Below, in pieces: positions 16,474-25,914 of a stretch of DNA of 64,000 nucleotides (position 1 is the first letter of the stretch; every line of letters begins with the position of its first letter). The stretch spans positions 124,001-188,000 of the forward strand of contig JAEERW010000004.1 of the NCBI GenBank assembly GCA_016286055.1, read 5' to 3'. Source of the DNA: Bacteroidales bacterium. GTDB taxonomy: Bacteria > Bacteroidota > Bacteroidia > Bacteroidales > UBA3824. The translations under genes were made by a program, and so were the position numbers. The notes beneath the pieces are model-generated. The model had not been told where the DNA came from and ran no database searches. It saw nothing but the letters and a program-made list of their open reading frames with translations.

Positions 16474-16772
16474 CGTTTTTTGCAATTTTTCGTCAAAAGT
16501 TATGTAAACTTGGCAAATGTATCGTTCGCTTTACACGTCTAATAGTCTGACTTTTTGATATTTGTAACGTTTTTTTTAAAATATGAAAAAATATTATCTT
16601 TAACGTAAACTTAATATTAAGACAAATAACGTATCTCTACAACAAGGTTAAAATTTTACGCATTTTTTTGATGGTAAATGTTCATAAATCAAAAAGCATA
16701 CCAACTATATAATGGTTGCGCTGATAGATTTTTTTTGCTAACTTGCGCCCCAAAACAATTTACTATTACACA
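16474..16772. other. intergenic region upstream of mltG
   Basis: About 300 bases, AT-rich, between the peptidase promoter and mltG. I see several TTTTTT runs and a TAACTTGC sequence near 16739 that is close to, but not, a -7 element. No open frame or RNA gene is recognised. Confidence 0.5.
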
Positions 16773-17807
16773 ATGAAAAAGAGTATTAAAATTATTTCCG
16801 CCGTATTGGTTGCCGGCATTGCTGCTGCCGGTGTGGTTGGATATTCGTTTTATCAAAAAATCTACAATCCCAACGTATTTGTAAAGCAAGCTAAGTATCT
16901 CTACATTGCCGACGATGCCGACTTCAACGCCGTGAAAGACAGCCTGTGTAAGAATTTTACCGTAAAAGACCCCGACGCTTTTGTGTGGGTGGCAGAAAAA
17001 AAGCATTACCCTACTAAAATTCGCGGAGGACGTTACCGCATCACCGACGGTATGAACAACAATCAGATTGTCAACCTCTTGCGCTCAGGAAATCAAGAAC
17101 CTGTGCGCGTTACGTTCAACAATATACGCACTATTAGCCAACTCTGCGGCAAAATTTCGCAGCAGCTACCCATCGACAGCACTTATTTATATAGTCTGCT
17201 TTCCGACGACACCTTTTTAAATAAGTATGGTTTTAATCACGTTACAGCCAACGCCCTGTTTATTCCCGATTCGTACGATTTTTATTGGAACACCACCGCC
17301 GAAAAGTTTGTTGACCGTATGTACGATTTTTACAAACAATACTGGACCGACGAACGCAAAGCTAAGGCGCAGCAGATTGGTCTTACACCGTTGGAGGTTA
17401 GCATTTTAGCGTCGATTGTTCAAAGCGAACAGGCTGCTCACAAGGAGGAACAACCCACAATTGCAGGTCTTTATCTCAACCGTTTAAAGATTGATATGCC
17501 GCTGCAGAGTTGCCCCACGCTGATTTATGCCATTGGCGATTTCAGCATTAAGCGCGTTACCAACAAGATGATAGAAACTGATTCGCCTTACAACACTTAC
17601 AAAAATCCGGGACTTCCCCCCTCGCCTATCAATTTCCCTGAAAAAAATGCGTTAGAGTCGGTGCTCAACTATAAACCCAACGACTATATATATATGTGTG
17701 CCAAGAGCGATTTTTCGGGCTATCACAATTTTGCCAAAACTTACCAGCAGCACCTTGTTTACGCCAAAGAATATCAAAAAAAACTTGACGAAAGAGGTTT
17801 AAAATAA
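16773..17807 (+). CDS. mltG: endolytic murein transglycosylase MltG
   Basis: A 344-residue inner-membrane protein (YceG family). The start at 16773 (MKKSIKIISAVLVAGIAAAGVVGYSF) gives a direct N-terminal anchor; ten codons upstream are in frame but less plausible. The catalytic region includes LEVSILASIVQSEQAA, with the conserved Glu, followed by IAGLYLNRLKIDMPLQSCPT and the NTYKNPGLPPSPI and PNDYIYMCA blocks. It cuts nascent glycan strands and sets their length. It is next to a second peptidoglycan enzyme, the divergent M23 peptidase. It ends 47 bases before the permease gene. Confidence 0.93.
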   Translation: MKKSIKIISAVLVAGIAAAGVVGYSFYQKIYNPNVFVKQAKYLYIADDADFNAVKDSLCKNFTVKDPDAFVWVAEKKHYPTKIRGGRYRITDGMNNNQIVNLLRSGNQEPVRVTFNNIRTISQLCGKISQQLPIDSTYLYSLLSDDTFLNKYGFNHVTANALFIPDSYDFYWNTTAEKFVDRMYDFYKQYWTDERKAKAQQIGLTPLEVSILASIVQSEQAAHKEEQPTIAGLYLNRLKIDMPLQSCPTLIYAIGDFSIKRVTNKMIETDSPYNTYKNPGLPPSPINFPEKNALESVLNYKPNDYIYMCAKSDFSGYHNFAKTYQQHLVYAKEYQKKLDERGLK

Positions 17808-17818
17808 CAATTATTTCG

Positions 17819-17826
17819 TAAATTTG
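17819..17826 (+). promoter_or_regulatory. -7 element of nucleoside permease gene
   Basis: TAAATTTG lies 29 bases before the ATG at 17855; no TTTG partner is clear. Confidence 0.45.
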
Positions 17827-17854
17827 GCTGATAATAAATTTAAACACAAATCTC

Positions 17855-19144
17855 ATGGACAAATTTATAAAAATAAAACTTACTTTAATGAACTTCTTGC
17901 AGTTTGCGGTATGGGGAGCATACCTTATCTCAATGGGTGGATACCTCAGCGCAAACGGTCTTGGCAAATACATAGGATGGTTCTATGCAGCGCAGGGAAT
18001 TGTATCGCTATTTATGCCGGCAATAATCGGCGCAATAGCCGACCGCAGGATTCATGCACAAAAAATGTATGGAATCTGCCACCTAATATCTTCTGCCTCG
18101 ATGATTTCTCTATCAATTTACGGATTGCAGGCAGGAGATACAGTACAGATGTCTGTACTCTACACTCTATTCCTGATTGCGATTGCATTCTACATGCCGT
18201 CGCTCTCGCTCTCGTATTCTGTTGCATACAATGCATTGGAACTCAATGGTTTGGATACTGTAAAAAGTTTTCCTCCCATTAGAACTTTCGGCACAATAGG
18301 GTTCATCGCTAGTATGTGGACTGTTGACCTATTGGGATTTAAGAACAGTGCAAATCAGTTCCTTGTAAGCGGTATTCTCGGAGTTATTATGGGCATCTAC
18401 TCATTCACACTGCCAGAATGCAAAATTTCCAATTCTAACGACAAGAAGTCCATCGCAGAAATCCTCGGAATCAACTCCTTCAAACTGATGAAAACCAAGA
18501 AGATGGCGATTTTCATGATATTCTCCGCACTAATTGGCATTTGTTTGCAGATAACCAACGGCTATGCAACACCGTATCTTGAAAGCTTTGGTGATTTTGA
18601 TGAATTCAAACAGACTTTCACCGTTAAACATCCAATGATTTTGTTATCTCTATCTCAATGCGCCGAGGCATTATGCATCTTATTAATACCGTTCTTCCTC
18701 AAAAAATACGGCATTAAAAAAGTCGTCATAATCTCAATTGTAGCGTGGATGCTGAGATTCTCATTCTTTGGTCTTGGTGACGCGGGTAGCGGCGTATGGC
18801 TCTTTGTTCTTAGCTGCATAGTCTATGGCGTTGCCTTCGACTTCTTCAATGTATCAGGCTCAATCTACGTAGACCAAAACACCGACACAAAATCACGTTC
18901 CTCTGCACAGGGACTATTTATGCTAATGACAAATGGAATAGGTGCATCCGTCGGAATGTTGGCGGCACAAGCCATTATTAACGCCAACCACTGTATGGAC
19001 GCTGCAACCGAACCAATGGCACGTTGGGCAGGATGGACTCAATCGTGGTACATCTTTGCCGCATACGCTTTGGTAATTGCAATACTCTTTGCTCTGATAT
19101 TCAAATACAAACACACTCCCGAACAAAATGAGGCTGCCAAGTAG
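17855..19144 (+). CDS. NupG-type nucleoside:H+ symporter (MFS)
   Basis: A 429-residue protein with 12 predicted membrane helices. The opening KLTLMNFLQFAVWGAYLISMGGYL and the motif LNGLDTVKSFPPIRTFGTIGFI are typical of the nucleoside-transporter (NupG/XapB) branch of the major facilitator superfamily. It imports nucleosides with protons across the inner membrane. It follows mltG but has its own -7 element. A strong bidirectional terminator follows. Substrate choice cannot be read from the sequence. Confidence 0.88.
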   Translation: MDKFIKIKLTLMNFLQFAVWGAYLISMGGYLSANGLGKYIGWFYAAQGIVSLFMPAIIGAIADRRIHAQKMYGICHLISSASMISLSIYGLQAGDTVQMSVLYTLFLIAIAFYMPSLSLSYSVAYNALELNGLDTVKSFPPIRTFGTIGFIASMWTVDLLGFKNSANQFLVSGILGVIMGIYSFTLPECKISNSNDKKSIAEILGINSFKLMKTKKMAIFMIFSALIGICLQITNGYATPYLESFGDFDEFKQTFTVKHPMILLSLSQCAEALCILLIPFFLKKYGIKKVVIISIVAWMLRFSFFGLGDAGSGVWLFVLSCIVYGVAFDFFNVSGSIYVDQNTDTKSRSSAQGLFMLMTNGIGASVGMLAAQAIINANHCMDAATEPMARWAGWTQSWYIFAAYALVIAILFALIFKYKHTPEQNEAAK

Positions 19145-19165
19145 GCACACCTTAATATAATAGCA

Positions 19166-19207
19166 CAAAAAAGGGGCTGACATAATTTGGTGTCAGCCCC
19201 TTTTTTT
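19166..19207. terminator. bidirectional terminator
   Basis: AAAAAAGGGGCTGACA and TGTCAGCCCCTTTTTT form a 16-base-arm hairpin with A and T runs on either side, between the convergent permease and PKD-lipoprotein genes. Confidence 0.9.
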
Positions 19208-19223
19208 AAAAATACCTTAATGA

Positions 19224-19550
19224 TTATTTGTGAATATAAATCTTTTTGGTGTATTCGTCAACATCACCATCATTATAAGCCTTGAGTCTTACAAGATAAG
19301 TTCCTGGTTCAGAGAAGTAATGTTCGGGATTGTAACGATCTGATGTGTATCCATCGTCAAAATCCCACCAACAATTGTCCGCATGGTGCGAACGATTGTC
19401 AAAATAGACTGTTTCTCCAACAGCATATTCGTTATAGTCTGTTGTGAAAAATGCGCTAACATCGTCATCGTCTTCGCAATTAATTATGCAAGAAGGCATT
19501 ACAAACAATGAGCATAATGCTAAAAGCAAAAATAGTTTTGTTTTGTTCAT
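19224..19550 (-). CDS. small PKD-domain lipoprotein
   Basis: With the start at 19550 (MNKTKLFLLLALCSLFVMPSC) the protein has 108 residues and a lipobox ending at Cys21; 16 upstream in-frame codons are probably not translated. A single PKD-like beta sandwich follows (GETVYFDNRSHHADNCWWDF, then EPGTYLVRLKAYN). It is probably attached to the outer membrane. The acidic stretch DDDD after the lipobox (about 26-29) may be part of a surface-export signal as described for Bacteroidota lipoproteins. Function is unknown. Confidence 0.75.
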   Translation of the reverse strand: MNKTKLFLLLALCSLFVMPSCIINCEDDDDVSAFFTTDYNEYAVGETVYFDNRSHHADNCWWDFDDGYTSDRYNPEHYFSEPGTYLVRLKAYNDGDVDEYTKKIYIHK

Positions 19551-19667
19551 GTCGGTAAAATTTATTGGTTTATAATAAAGTTGATAAAAAAGTGACATAA
19601 TGAATTATGCCAACGCAAAATTACAATTTTTTTTTTAAAACTACATTTTTTTTAAGGTTAATTAGTG

Positions 19668-19675
19668 TATTTTTG
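19668..19675 (+). promoter_or_regulatory. -7 element of gldFG-like gene
   Basis: TATTTTTG, 20 bases before the ATG at 19696, fits TAnnTTTG; no -33 element is evident. Confidence 0.5.
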
Positions 19676-19695
19676 CAAAAAAATAGCGAATAATT

Positions 19696-22182
19696 ATGTG
19701 GTCATTGTTTAAAAAAGAACTCTCAGCCTTTTTTAGTTCCATTACGGGATATATAGTAATAACAGTTTTTCTGTTGGTCAACGGATTGATACTGTGGGTT
19801 TTTCACGGTGATATGAATATCCCTGACAGCGGTTTTGCATACTTAGACCCGCTGTTCAACATTGCACCGTGGATTTTTCTTTTCCTTGTGCCGGCGGTAA
19901 CGATGCGCCTATTTGCCGAGGAAAAAAAATCTGGCACGCTCGAAATTATCTACACACAGCCCGTCAGCGACCTTAAAATTGTGCTTGCCAAATATTTGGC
20001 TGCCCTTACGCTGATTGTAATTTCAATTTTGCCCACCATTATCTACTATTTTTCAATCAAAAGTCTCGGTGTAATAGGTCAGAGCGAGGTTTCGGGTGCA
20101 GAACTCGACATTATAGACTTTGGCGAAACTTTCGGCGCATATCTCGGACTCTTCTTTTTGGCGGCGGTGTATGCGGCTATCGGTGTTTGGGCTTCGTCGC
20201 TTACTGAAAATCAGATAATTGCATTCCTTCTTGCTATTGGTTTGTGTCTCTTTATGTATCTTGGATTCGACGCGCTCGGCACCACAGGACTGCTCGGCAA
20301 ATTTGGACTTCTGTTGTCGAACCTTGGTATTGATGCCCACTACAAATCTATAAGCCGCGGCGTTATCGATTCACGCGATATTGTATATTTTATTTCGGCA
20401 TCGGCGGTGTTTGTGCTGCTAACCAAGGCAAAATTAGAGAGCCGAAACACCAAACCCATCCGCCCGATGATTATTGCGTTTGTTGCCATAATTGCTGTTA
20501 ACTTGCTGTCGCTGAATGCGTTTTTCCGTGCCGACCTTACTGGCGACAAAAAATATTCGCTCACCGACTTTACTAAGCAATATCTCGGCAATCTCAAAGG
20601 TAACGTAATGATACGCGTATACTTAGACGGTCCACAACTACCCGTAAGTTTCAAACGTATGCGCAACGAAATCAAAGACCGTTTAGACGAATTTCGTATC
20701 TACGGAGGCAGCAAAATTGCCTACACTTTTATTAATCCCACCGAAAACGACGACAAACAAGCCCGCTACGGCATCTACAAGCAACTTTTTGATATGGGTC
20801 TCAAACCCGTTGAAATCGACGACATTGCACAGGAAAAAGAAACCAAAACTATGATTTTCCCCTGTGCCATAATATGTTACACATTGGATGCTGTTACCAG
20901 CAGCGACGGTGCTATGCGCGACACCACCATTGTGCGCGAAATTGGTATCAACCTTCTGAACCAAGATCCGCAACTTGCCCCGGGCGACGAACAGAACATA
21001 TTCAACAGTATGGAAACCTTTGAGTATGAGATTACTAACGCCATTTACCGCCTGTCGCAAATCGAAAAACCGCAAGTGGCTTTTATCGAGGGTCACGGCG
21101 AGGCAGACGAACAAAACGTACTCGACATAAGCACCGAACTTTCTAATTATTACGAGGTTAGACGTGGCGCGATCAATGGCACTCCGGGCGTGTTGGATAA
21201 TTTTGCCGCCGTGGTGATTGCCAAGCCCACCAAGCCGTTTAGCGAAGACGACAAGTTTGTGCTCGACCAATATATTATGAATGGCGGAAGCGTTCTTTGG
21301 CTTGTGGATGCCACCTCTGCCGACCTTGACAGTCTCTACAATGCTCCCGTTTCGGCGGCTATGCCGTTGGATCTCAATCTCGACGATATGCTCTTTACCT
21401 ACGGCGCAAGGCTCAACCCCGACCTTGTAAAAGATATGCAATGCGCTCCCGTGGGTCTTGCCGTGGCAGGTCCTAACAACCAACCACAGATAAAACTTTT
21501 TCCGTGGGACTTTTTCCCAGTGATTCTTAGCCGCGCTAAAAACCCGATTACCAAGCATTTAAGTTACACACTCTGCCGATTTGCCGGAACTATCGACACA
21601 GTGGGGGCAAATTCAGACATCACAAAAACGGTGCTTTTATCGTCGAGTCAATACTCAAAAAATGTGCCTGTGCCAGTGTCGATTTCGTTCGACGGCATCA
21701 ACCAACGCCACACCACCGACGAATACAACCGTCCGTTTCAAAATATCGCTGTGCTGATGGAGGGCAGTTTTGAATCGCTCTACAAAGACCGTCCTACCCG
21801 CAACGTAGGAGGCAGAGCAATGAGCGTAAAACCCAAATCTGAACCCGCCAAGATGATTGTGGTAGCCGACGGCGACCTTGCCCTCAACGATATTTCGCCC
21901 AAAGGAGAGCCCTATCCGCTCGGATTTGACCGAAACTCACAAAACACATTCAAAGGCAACAAGGAATTTATTGTTAACGCCCTCAACTATCTCACCGGCG
22001 ACGAAGACCTGCTTACCATCCGAATGAAAGAGGTAAAAATCCGCGTGTTAGACAAAGAACGAGCCTCAAAAGAACGAACACTCTACGGATTTATAAATGT
22101 GGTGCTGCCCCTCGCAATTCTTGGGTTAATAGGCGTGGTGATATATTTTGTAAGAAAAAGAAAATACTCGGCAAAAAAATAA
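19696..22182 (+). CDS. GldF-GldG fusion: ABC permease plus auxiliary subunit
   Basis: 828 residues. The first 265 form an ABC-2-type permease (six or so helices; LRLFAEEKKSGTLEIIYTQP-like segment is the permease signature), equivalent to GldF. From about 270 to 790 there is a large periplasmic ABC_transp_aux region, equivalent to GldG (FIEGHGEADEQN is typical), closed by a membrane helix near the C-terminus. In gliding species GldF and GldG are separate and work with the ATPase GldA; here they are one chain and no ATPase gene lies nearby. Non-gliding Bacteroidota keep this system for unknown cargo. A DUF4340 protein follows after 4 bases. Confidence 0.85.
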   Translation: MWSLFKKELSAFFSSITGYIVITVFLLVNGLILWVFHGDMNIPDSGFAYLDPLFNIAPWIFLFLVPAVTMRLFAEEKKSGTLEIIYTQPVSDLKIVLAKYLAALTLIVISILPTIIYYFSIKSLGVIGQSEVSGAELDIIDFGETFGAYLGLFFLAAVYAAIGVWASSLTENQIIAFLLAIGLCLFMYLGFDALGTTGLLGKFGLLLSNLGIDAHYKSISRGVIDSRDIVYFISASAVFVLLTKAKLESRNTKPIRPMIIAFVAIIAVNLLSLNAFFRADLTGDKKYSLTDFTKQYLGNLKGNVMIRVYLDGPQLPVSFKRMRNEIKDRLDEFRIYGGSKIAYTFINPTENDDKQARYGIYKQLFDMGLKPVEIDDIAQEKETKTMIFPCAIICYTLDAVTSSDGAMRDTTIVREIGINLLNQDPQLAPGDEQNIFNSMETFEYEITNAIYRLSQIEKPQVAFIEGHGEADEQNVLDISTELSNYYEVRRGAINGTPGVLDNFAAVVIAKPTKPFSEDDKFVLDQYIMNGGSVLWLVDATSADLDSLYNAPVSAAMPLDLNLDDMLFTYGARLNPDLVKDMQCAPVGLAVAGPNNQPQIKLFPWDFFPVILSRAKNPITKHLSYTLCRFAGTIDTVGANSDITKTVLLSSSQYSKNVPVPVSISFDGINQRHTTDEYNRPFQNIAVLMEGSFESLYKDRPTRNVGGRAMSVKPKSEPAKMIVVADGDLALNDISPKGEPYPLGFDRNSQNTFKGNKEFIVNALNYLTGDEDLLTIRMKEVKIRVLDKERASKERTLYGFINVVLPLAILGLIGVVIYFVRKRKYSAKK

Positions 22183-22186
22183 CAAT

Positions 22187-23068
22187 ATGAAAATCAGTTA
22201 TTTATTTCTTTTTATGATAACCCTCGTGGCGGTGGCATGCGGAGGTTACCCCGACTATACAATTGAGCCAAGCAAATGCGGAATGGTGCGAATCACTCAC
22301 AACGGCAAATCCATTACCTTAAAAAAAGACACCGCGTGGTATGTTGACATCGACGGCAACAACCTATTCTACGCCGACCGTGGCAAAGTTGAAGCCTTGT
22401 TAAACACCCTCAGAGACATCAACATACAAGGAATAAGCAATCACGACCCCAAAAAAGATTTTCAATACACAGTTGAAGTTTTCAACCAAAGCGAACGTTT
22501 AACCAAAACATTGAAATTCAACGCTATACCATCGTCGGCAAATATGGTGGGCAGTGTAGACGGTTCGCAGTGCTATGTGGTGGGTATTCCGGGGTTAAAT
22601 ATCTCGCCCACAATCAATTTTAATCCCGACCCTTCGTATTGGAAAAACCTCGCACTTTTAGAAATCTACGCCCAAAACGTTTCGCAAATATCAATAACGC
22701 ATTTTCAAGACCCAAAACAGTCGTTTTCGATAAGTCTCAACATCGACACCTTTGTAGTAAAAGACTTTGAAAATAAGCCGCTTGCCATTCTGCAAACCAA
22801 CGTAAGGCAATGGCTCGGTGCGCTCGGCACATTTTGCGCCGCCGAATACTGCACCACTCCTATCCTACCCGACTCGCTAAAAATCAGCCAAATAACCGTA
22901 AAAACCAAATCGGGCGAAACCCAAGCCGCAGCATTTTACAAACGCACACAACCCGATGGCACACCCGACTACAACCGTATGTGGTTTATCACACCCGACG
23001 GCGCAACCGGCACGGCAAAGTATTTCGACTACGACATACTGCTGATTGGAGTGGAAAAATTGAGATAA
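22187..23068 (+). CDS. DUF4340-like lipoprotein
   Basis: A 293-residue protein with a signal sequence and possible lipobox (LVAVACGG, Cys about 18). DUF4340 features are visible: KDTAWYVDIDGNNLFYADRGKVEALLNTL (about 45-75) and repeated beta hairpins. DUF4340 proteins are often encoded next to GldG-like auxiliary transporter subunits, as here (4-base gap), so it is probably a periplasmic partner of the GldFG protein. Biochemical role unknown. Confidence 0.7.
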   Translation: MKISYLFLFMITLVAVACGGYPDYTIEPSKCGMVRITHNGKSITLKKDTAWYVDIDGNNLFYADRGKVEALLNTLRDINIQGISNHDPKKDFQYTVEVFNQSERLTKTLKFNAIPSSANMVGSVDGSQCYVVGIPGLNISPTINFNPDPSYWKNLALLEIYAQNVSQISITHFQDPKQSFSISLNIDTFVVKDFENKPLAILQTNVRQWLGALGTFCAAEYCTTPILPDSLKISQITVKTKSGETQAAAFYKRTQPDGTPDYNRMWFITPDGATGTAKYFDYDILLIGVEKLR

Positions 23069-23106
23069 TTTTTTTTAGCATTTTTACGTATAACACGTAT
23101 TTTTTA

Positions 23107-23138
23107 CTTGCTATTTAAAAAAAACACTCGTAAATTTG
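23107..23138 (+). promoter_or_regulatory. promoter of rseC-rnf cluster
   Basis: CTTG (23107-23110) and TAAATTTG (23131-23138), 20 bases apart, give a near-consensus promoter 24 bases before the rseC ATG at 23163. The -7 element covers an in-frame ATG at 23136, which rules that start out. Confidence 0.65.
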
Positions 23139-23162
23139 CACAATAGAATAAAGGGCATATAT

Positions 23163-23582
23163 ATGCGTCAAGACATTGTAAGTCATATAGGTACGGTAAC
23201 AAAAGTAACCGAAGAGAGCGTTTCGGCAAGTTTCAACAAAGGCGAAGCGTGCGGCAACTGCCACGCCAAAGCCATCTGCGAAGGCGGCAAAGGACAACTC
23301 ATAACGGTTGAGGTAGCCCGCAAAGAGGGTTCGGACTTTAAACTCGGACAAAAAGTAAACGTAAGCCTCAGCGCAAAAACCGCTTCCACAAGCGTAATGC
23401 TTGCCTACGTATATCCGTTGATATTGCTCTTTGCAGTGATGGCGGCTGTGATATTTACCACCGGAAACCAAGACGCTGGGTGTTTGGCTGCGCTTGCAAC
23501 ACTGCCTGTATACTACACCTTATTATATATGTTTCGCAAACGTGTAAATAAGAAAATAGAATTTGCAATTACAGAAATTTAA
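23163..23582 (+). CDS. rseC: RseC/MucC-like SoxR-reducing protein
   Basis: A 139-residue membrane protein. The N-terminal part has EACGNCHAKAICEGG, a CxxCxxxxxC pattern typical of RseC, and two adjacent membrane helices (about 75-120). RseC proteins are encoded with Rnf complexes and are thought to take part in reducing Fe-S proteins such as SoxR or in complex maturation. It is the first gene of the rnf cluster, 27 bases before rnfB. The start at 23163 was chosen because the upstream ATG lies in the promoter. Confidence 0.88.
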   Translation: MRQDIVSHIGTVTKVTEESVSASFNKGEACGNCHAKAICEGGKGQLITVEVARKEGSDFKLGQKVNVSLSAKTASTSVMLAYVYPLILLFAVMAAVIFTTGNQDAGCLAALATLPVYYTLLYMFRKRVNKKIEFAITEI

Positions 23583-23609
23583 AGATAAAAATCAGATAAA
23601 CAAACAACA

Positions 23610-24554
23610 ATGGAGGACAACGTAATAGCGATTTCCATAGCGGTATTGGGCGGAGTAGCGGTTTTGGCCGCCGCCATACTGTACGTGGTGGCTAAAAAAT
23701 TCAAAGTTGACGAAGATCCGCGGATCGACGAAGTAAACGAACTTCTTCCCGGAGCCAACTGCGGCGGATGCGGATTTGCCGGCTGCCGAAACTTTGCCGA
23801 GGGATGTGTAAAAAGTCTCGAAGGCAAATTCTGCAACGTGGGCGGCGCCGACGTAATGAACAAGATTGCCGAAATACTCGGCGGCACAGTAACGGCTCCC
23901 GACCCGAAAGTGGCTGTGGTAAGGTGCGCTGGAAGCACCGCCTGCCGTCCTAAGGTAAACAATTTTGAAGGCGCAAAATCGTGCGCGGTGGTGGCTGCCA
24001 CCTACGCCGGCGAAACTGGATGCGCCTTTGGTTGTATTGGCCTTGGCGACTGCGTTACAGCCTGCGAATTTGGCGGAGTATCGATTAACCCCGAAACAGG
24101 ACTTGCTCAAATCAACGAAAGCCTATGTACGGCTTGCGGATCGTGCGTAAAAGCCTGTCCCAAAGGCATTATCGAACTCAGAAAAAAAGCCGCGAAATTC
24201 CGCAAGGTGTACGTTTCGTGCGTCAACAAAGACAAAGGCGCAGTGGCAAAAAAAGCCTGCTCATCGGCGTGCATAGGCTGCGGCAAATGCGCCAAAACTT
24301 GCGAGTTCGGTGCCATCACCGTGGAAAACAATGTGGCATACATCGACTACACCAAGTGCAAGATGTGCCGCAAGTGCGTGGAGGCTTGTCCCACGGGCGC
24401 AATCAAGGAGGAAAACTTTCCCCCGCGCAAACCCAAAGAGGCAGCCGCTCCCAAAGAGTTGGGTCAGCCCACCAACGCCGACAAGGTGGAGGTGAAGCCC
24501 GAACCCGAAAAAATTGTTTTAGAAAAAAAATCAGACAATCCTAATGCCAACTAA
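23610..24554 (+). CDS. rnfB: Rnf complex subunit B (ferredoxin-like)
   Basis: A 314-residue subunit with one N-terminal helix (about 4-27), a 4Fe-4S domain (ANCGGCGFAGCRNFAEGC, about 50-67) and further ferredoxin clusters CTACGSCVKACP, CIGCGKCAKTC and CKMCRKCVEACP, plus a CxxxxxxCxxxC segment (about 135-155). It is the likely entry point for electrons from reduced ferredoxin into the Rnf complex. The C-terminal tail (about 270-314) is Pro/Lys/Glu-rich. Its stop is 2 bases before rnfC. Confidence 0.97.
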   Translation: MEDNVIAISIAVLGGVAVLAAAILYVVAKKFKVDEDPRIDEVNELLPGANCGGCGFAGCRNFAEGCVKSLEGKFCNVGGADVMNKIAEILGGTVTAPDPKVAVVRCAGSTACRPKVNNFEGAKSCAVVAATYAGETGCAFGCIGLGDCVTACEFGGVSINPETGLAQINESLCTACGSCVKACPKGIIELRKKAAKFRKVYVSCVNKDKGAVAKKACSSACIGCGKCAKTCEFGAITVENNVAYIDYTKCKMCRKCVEACPTGAIKEENFPPRKPKEAAAPKELGQPTNADKVEVKPEPEKIVLEKKSDNPNAN

Positions 24555-24556
24555 AA

Positions 24557-25894
24557 ATGAAGTTAAGTACCTTTAAAATAGGCGGAGTACACCCATCGGG
24601 CAGCAAACTTTCGGCAGATCAGCCAATTAAAGTAATGCCCATACCCGACACGGTATACATTCCAGCCGCACAGCACATAGGCAAACCCGCCGACATTATT
24701 GTACAAAAAGGCGACAAAGTAAAAGTGGGACAGTTGATTGCCAAGTCCTCGGGCTTTGTGTCAGCCAATATCCACAGTTCGGTTTCAGGCACGGTTACAG
24801 CCGTTGGACCTGTTCCCGACCCGAGCGGAATTGCCAAAATGGGCGTTACCATCAAAGTAGAAGGCGACGAGTGGATGGAAGACATCGACCGCTCCGAAAC
24901 TCTTGATACCAACGTTGATAGGTTTTCCGACAAAGAGATAATCGACCGAGTTACCGCAGCCGGAATAGTGGGTATGGGCGGCGCAACATTCCCCGCTCAC
25001 GTAAAATTCACCGTTCCGCTCGAAAAAAAGGCAGAAGCACTATTAATCAACGGCGTAGAGTGCGAACCTTACCTCACCGCCGACCACCGCGTAATGCTCG
25101 AAAAAAGCGAGCAACTGATGGTGGGCGTAAAACTGATAATGAAAGCCGTTAAAACCGAAAAGGCATTTATAGGTATTGAGGCCAACAAGCCCGACGCCAT
25201 CGAAAAACTTACCGAACTCAGCCACAAATACGCTGGTATAAAGGTAGTTCCCCTTGCCCTCAAATATCCGCAGGGCAGCGAAAAACACCTCATCAAAGCC
25301 ATAATGAACAAAGAAGTGCCCTCGGGCAAACTTCCTATCGACGTGGGCGCAGTAGTGTCAAACGCCGGCACCGCAGTGGCTGTATACGAGGCTGTTATGA
25401 AAAACAAACCCCTTATAGAGCGTGTGGTAACAGTTACGGGTAATTCGGTAAAAAATCCGTCGAACTTTCTCGCACGCATAGGCACACCCGTAAGGCTGCT
25501 GATAGAGGCTGCCGGAGGACTTCCCGAAGATACTGGCAAGGTGATAAGCGGAGGTCCTATGATGGGCAAAGCCGCCACCAATACCGATTTCCCCGTGGCA
25601 AAAGGCACATCAGGCGTACTCATTATGCCCGAAGAACTTGCACACCGTCGCGAACCCGAGCCCTGCATACGCTGCGGCAAATGTGTCGACGCCTGTCCTA
25701 TGGGATTAGAGCCCTATCTGCTGTCGGTATATTCGCGCAAAAAGATGTGGGACGAGTGCGAAGAGCATTACATCTACGACTGCATAGAGTGCGGATGCTG
25801 CGTATACAGTTGTCCCGCCGCCCGTCCTTTGCTCGACTATATGCGCCTCGGCAAATCCACAGTTATGGGCATTATTAGATCACGAAAAAAATAA
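24557..25894 (+). CDS. rnfC: Rnf complex subunit C (NADH-binding)
   Basis: 445 residues. The N-terminal barrel-sandwich (FKIGGVHPSGSKLSADQPI) and the NADH/FMN-binding region (VGMGGATFPAHVK, LINGVECEPYLTADHR) are related to complex I subunit NuoF. Two 4Fe-4S clusters follow (CIRCGKCVDACP and CIECGCCVYSCP). It transfers electrons to NAD+ at the cytoplasmic face of the membrane complex. Placed between rnfB and rnfD as in other Bacteroidota. Confidence 0.97.
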   Translation: MKLSTFKIGGVHPSGSKLSADQPIKVMPIPDTVYIPAAQHIGKPADIIVQKGDKVKVGQLIAKSSGFVSANIHSSVSGTVTAVGPVPDPSGIAKMGVTIKVEGDEWMEDIDRSETLDTNVDRFSDKEIIDRVTAAGIVGMGGATFPAHVKFTVPLEKKAEALLINGVECEPYLTADHRVMLEKSEQLMVGVKLIMKAVKTEKAFIGIEANKPDAIEKLTELSHKYAGIKVVPLALKYPQGSEKHLIKAIMNKEVPSGKLPIDVGAVVSNAGTAVAVYEAVMKNKPLIERVVTVTGNSVKNPSNFLARIGTPVRLLIEAAGGLPEDTGKVISGGPMMGKAATNTDFPVAKGTSGVLIMPEELAHRREPEPCIRCGKCVDACPMGLEPYLLSVYSRKKMWDECEEHYIYDCIECGCCVYSCPAARPLLDYMRLGKSTVMGIIRSRKK

Positions 25895-25914
25895 TCTGCT
25901 GAAACATTAATACA

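Noticed and set aside
20683..21558. 291-codon minus-strand frame in gldFG
   Set aside because: Shadow frame; it lies wholly inside a well-supported coding gene and has no domain.
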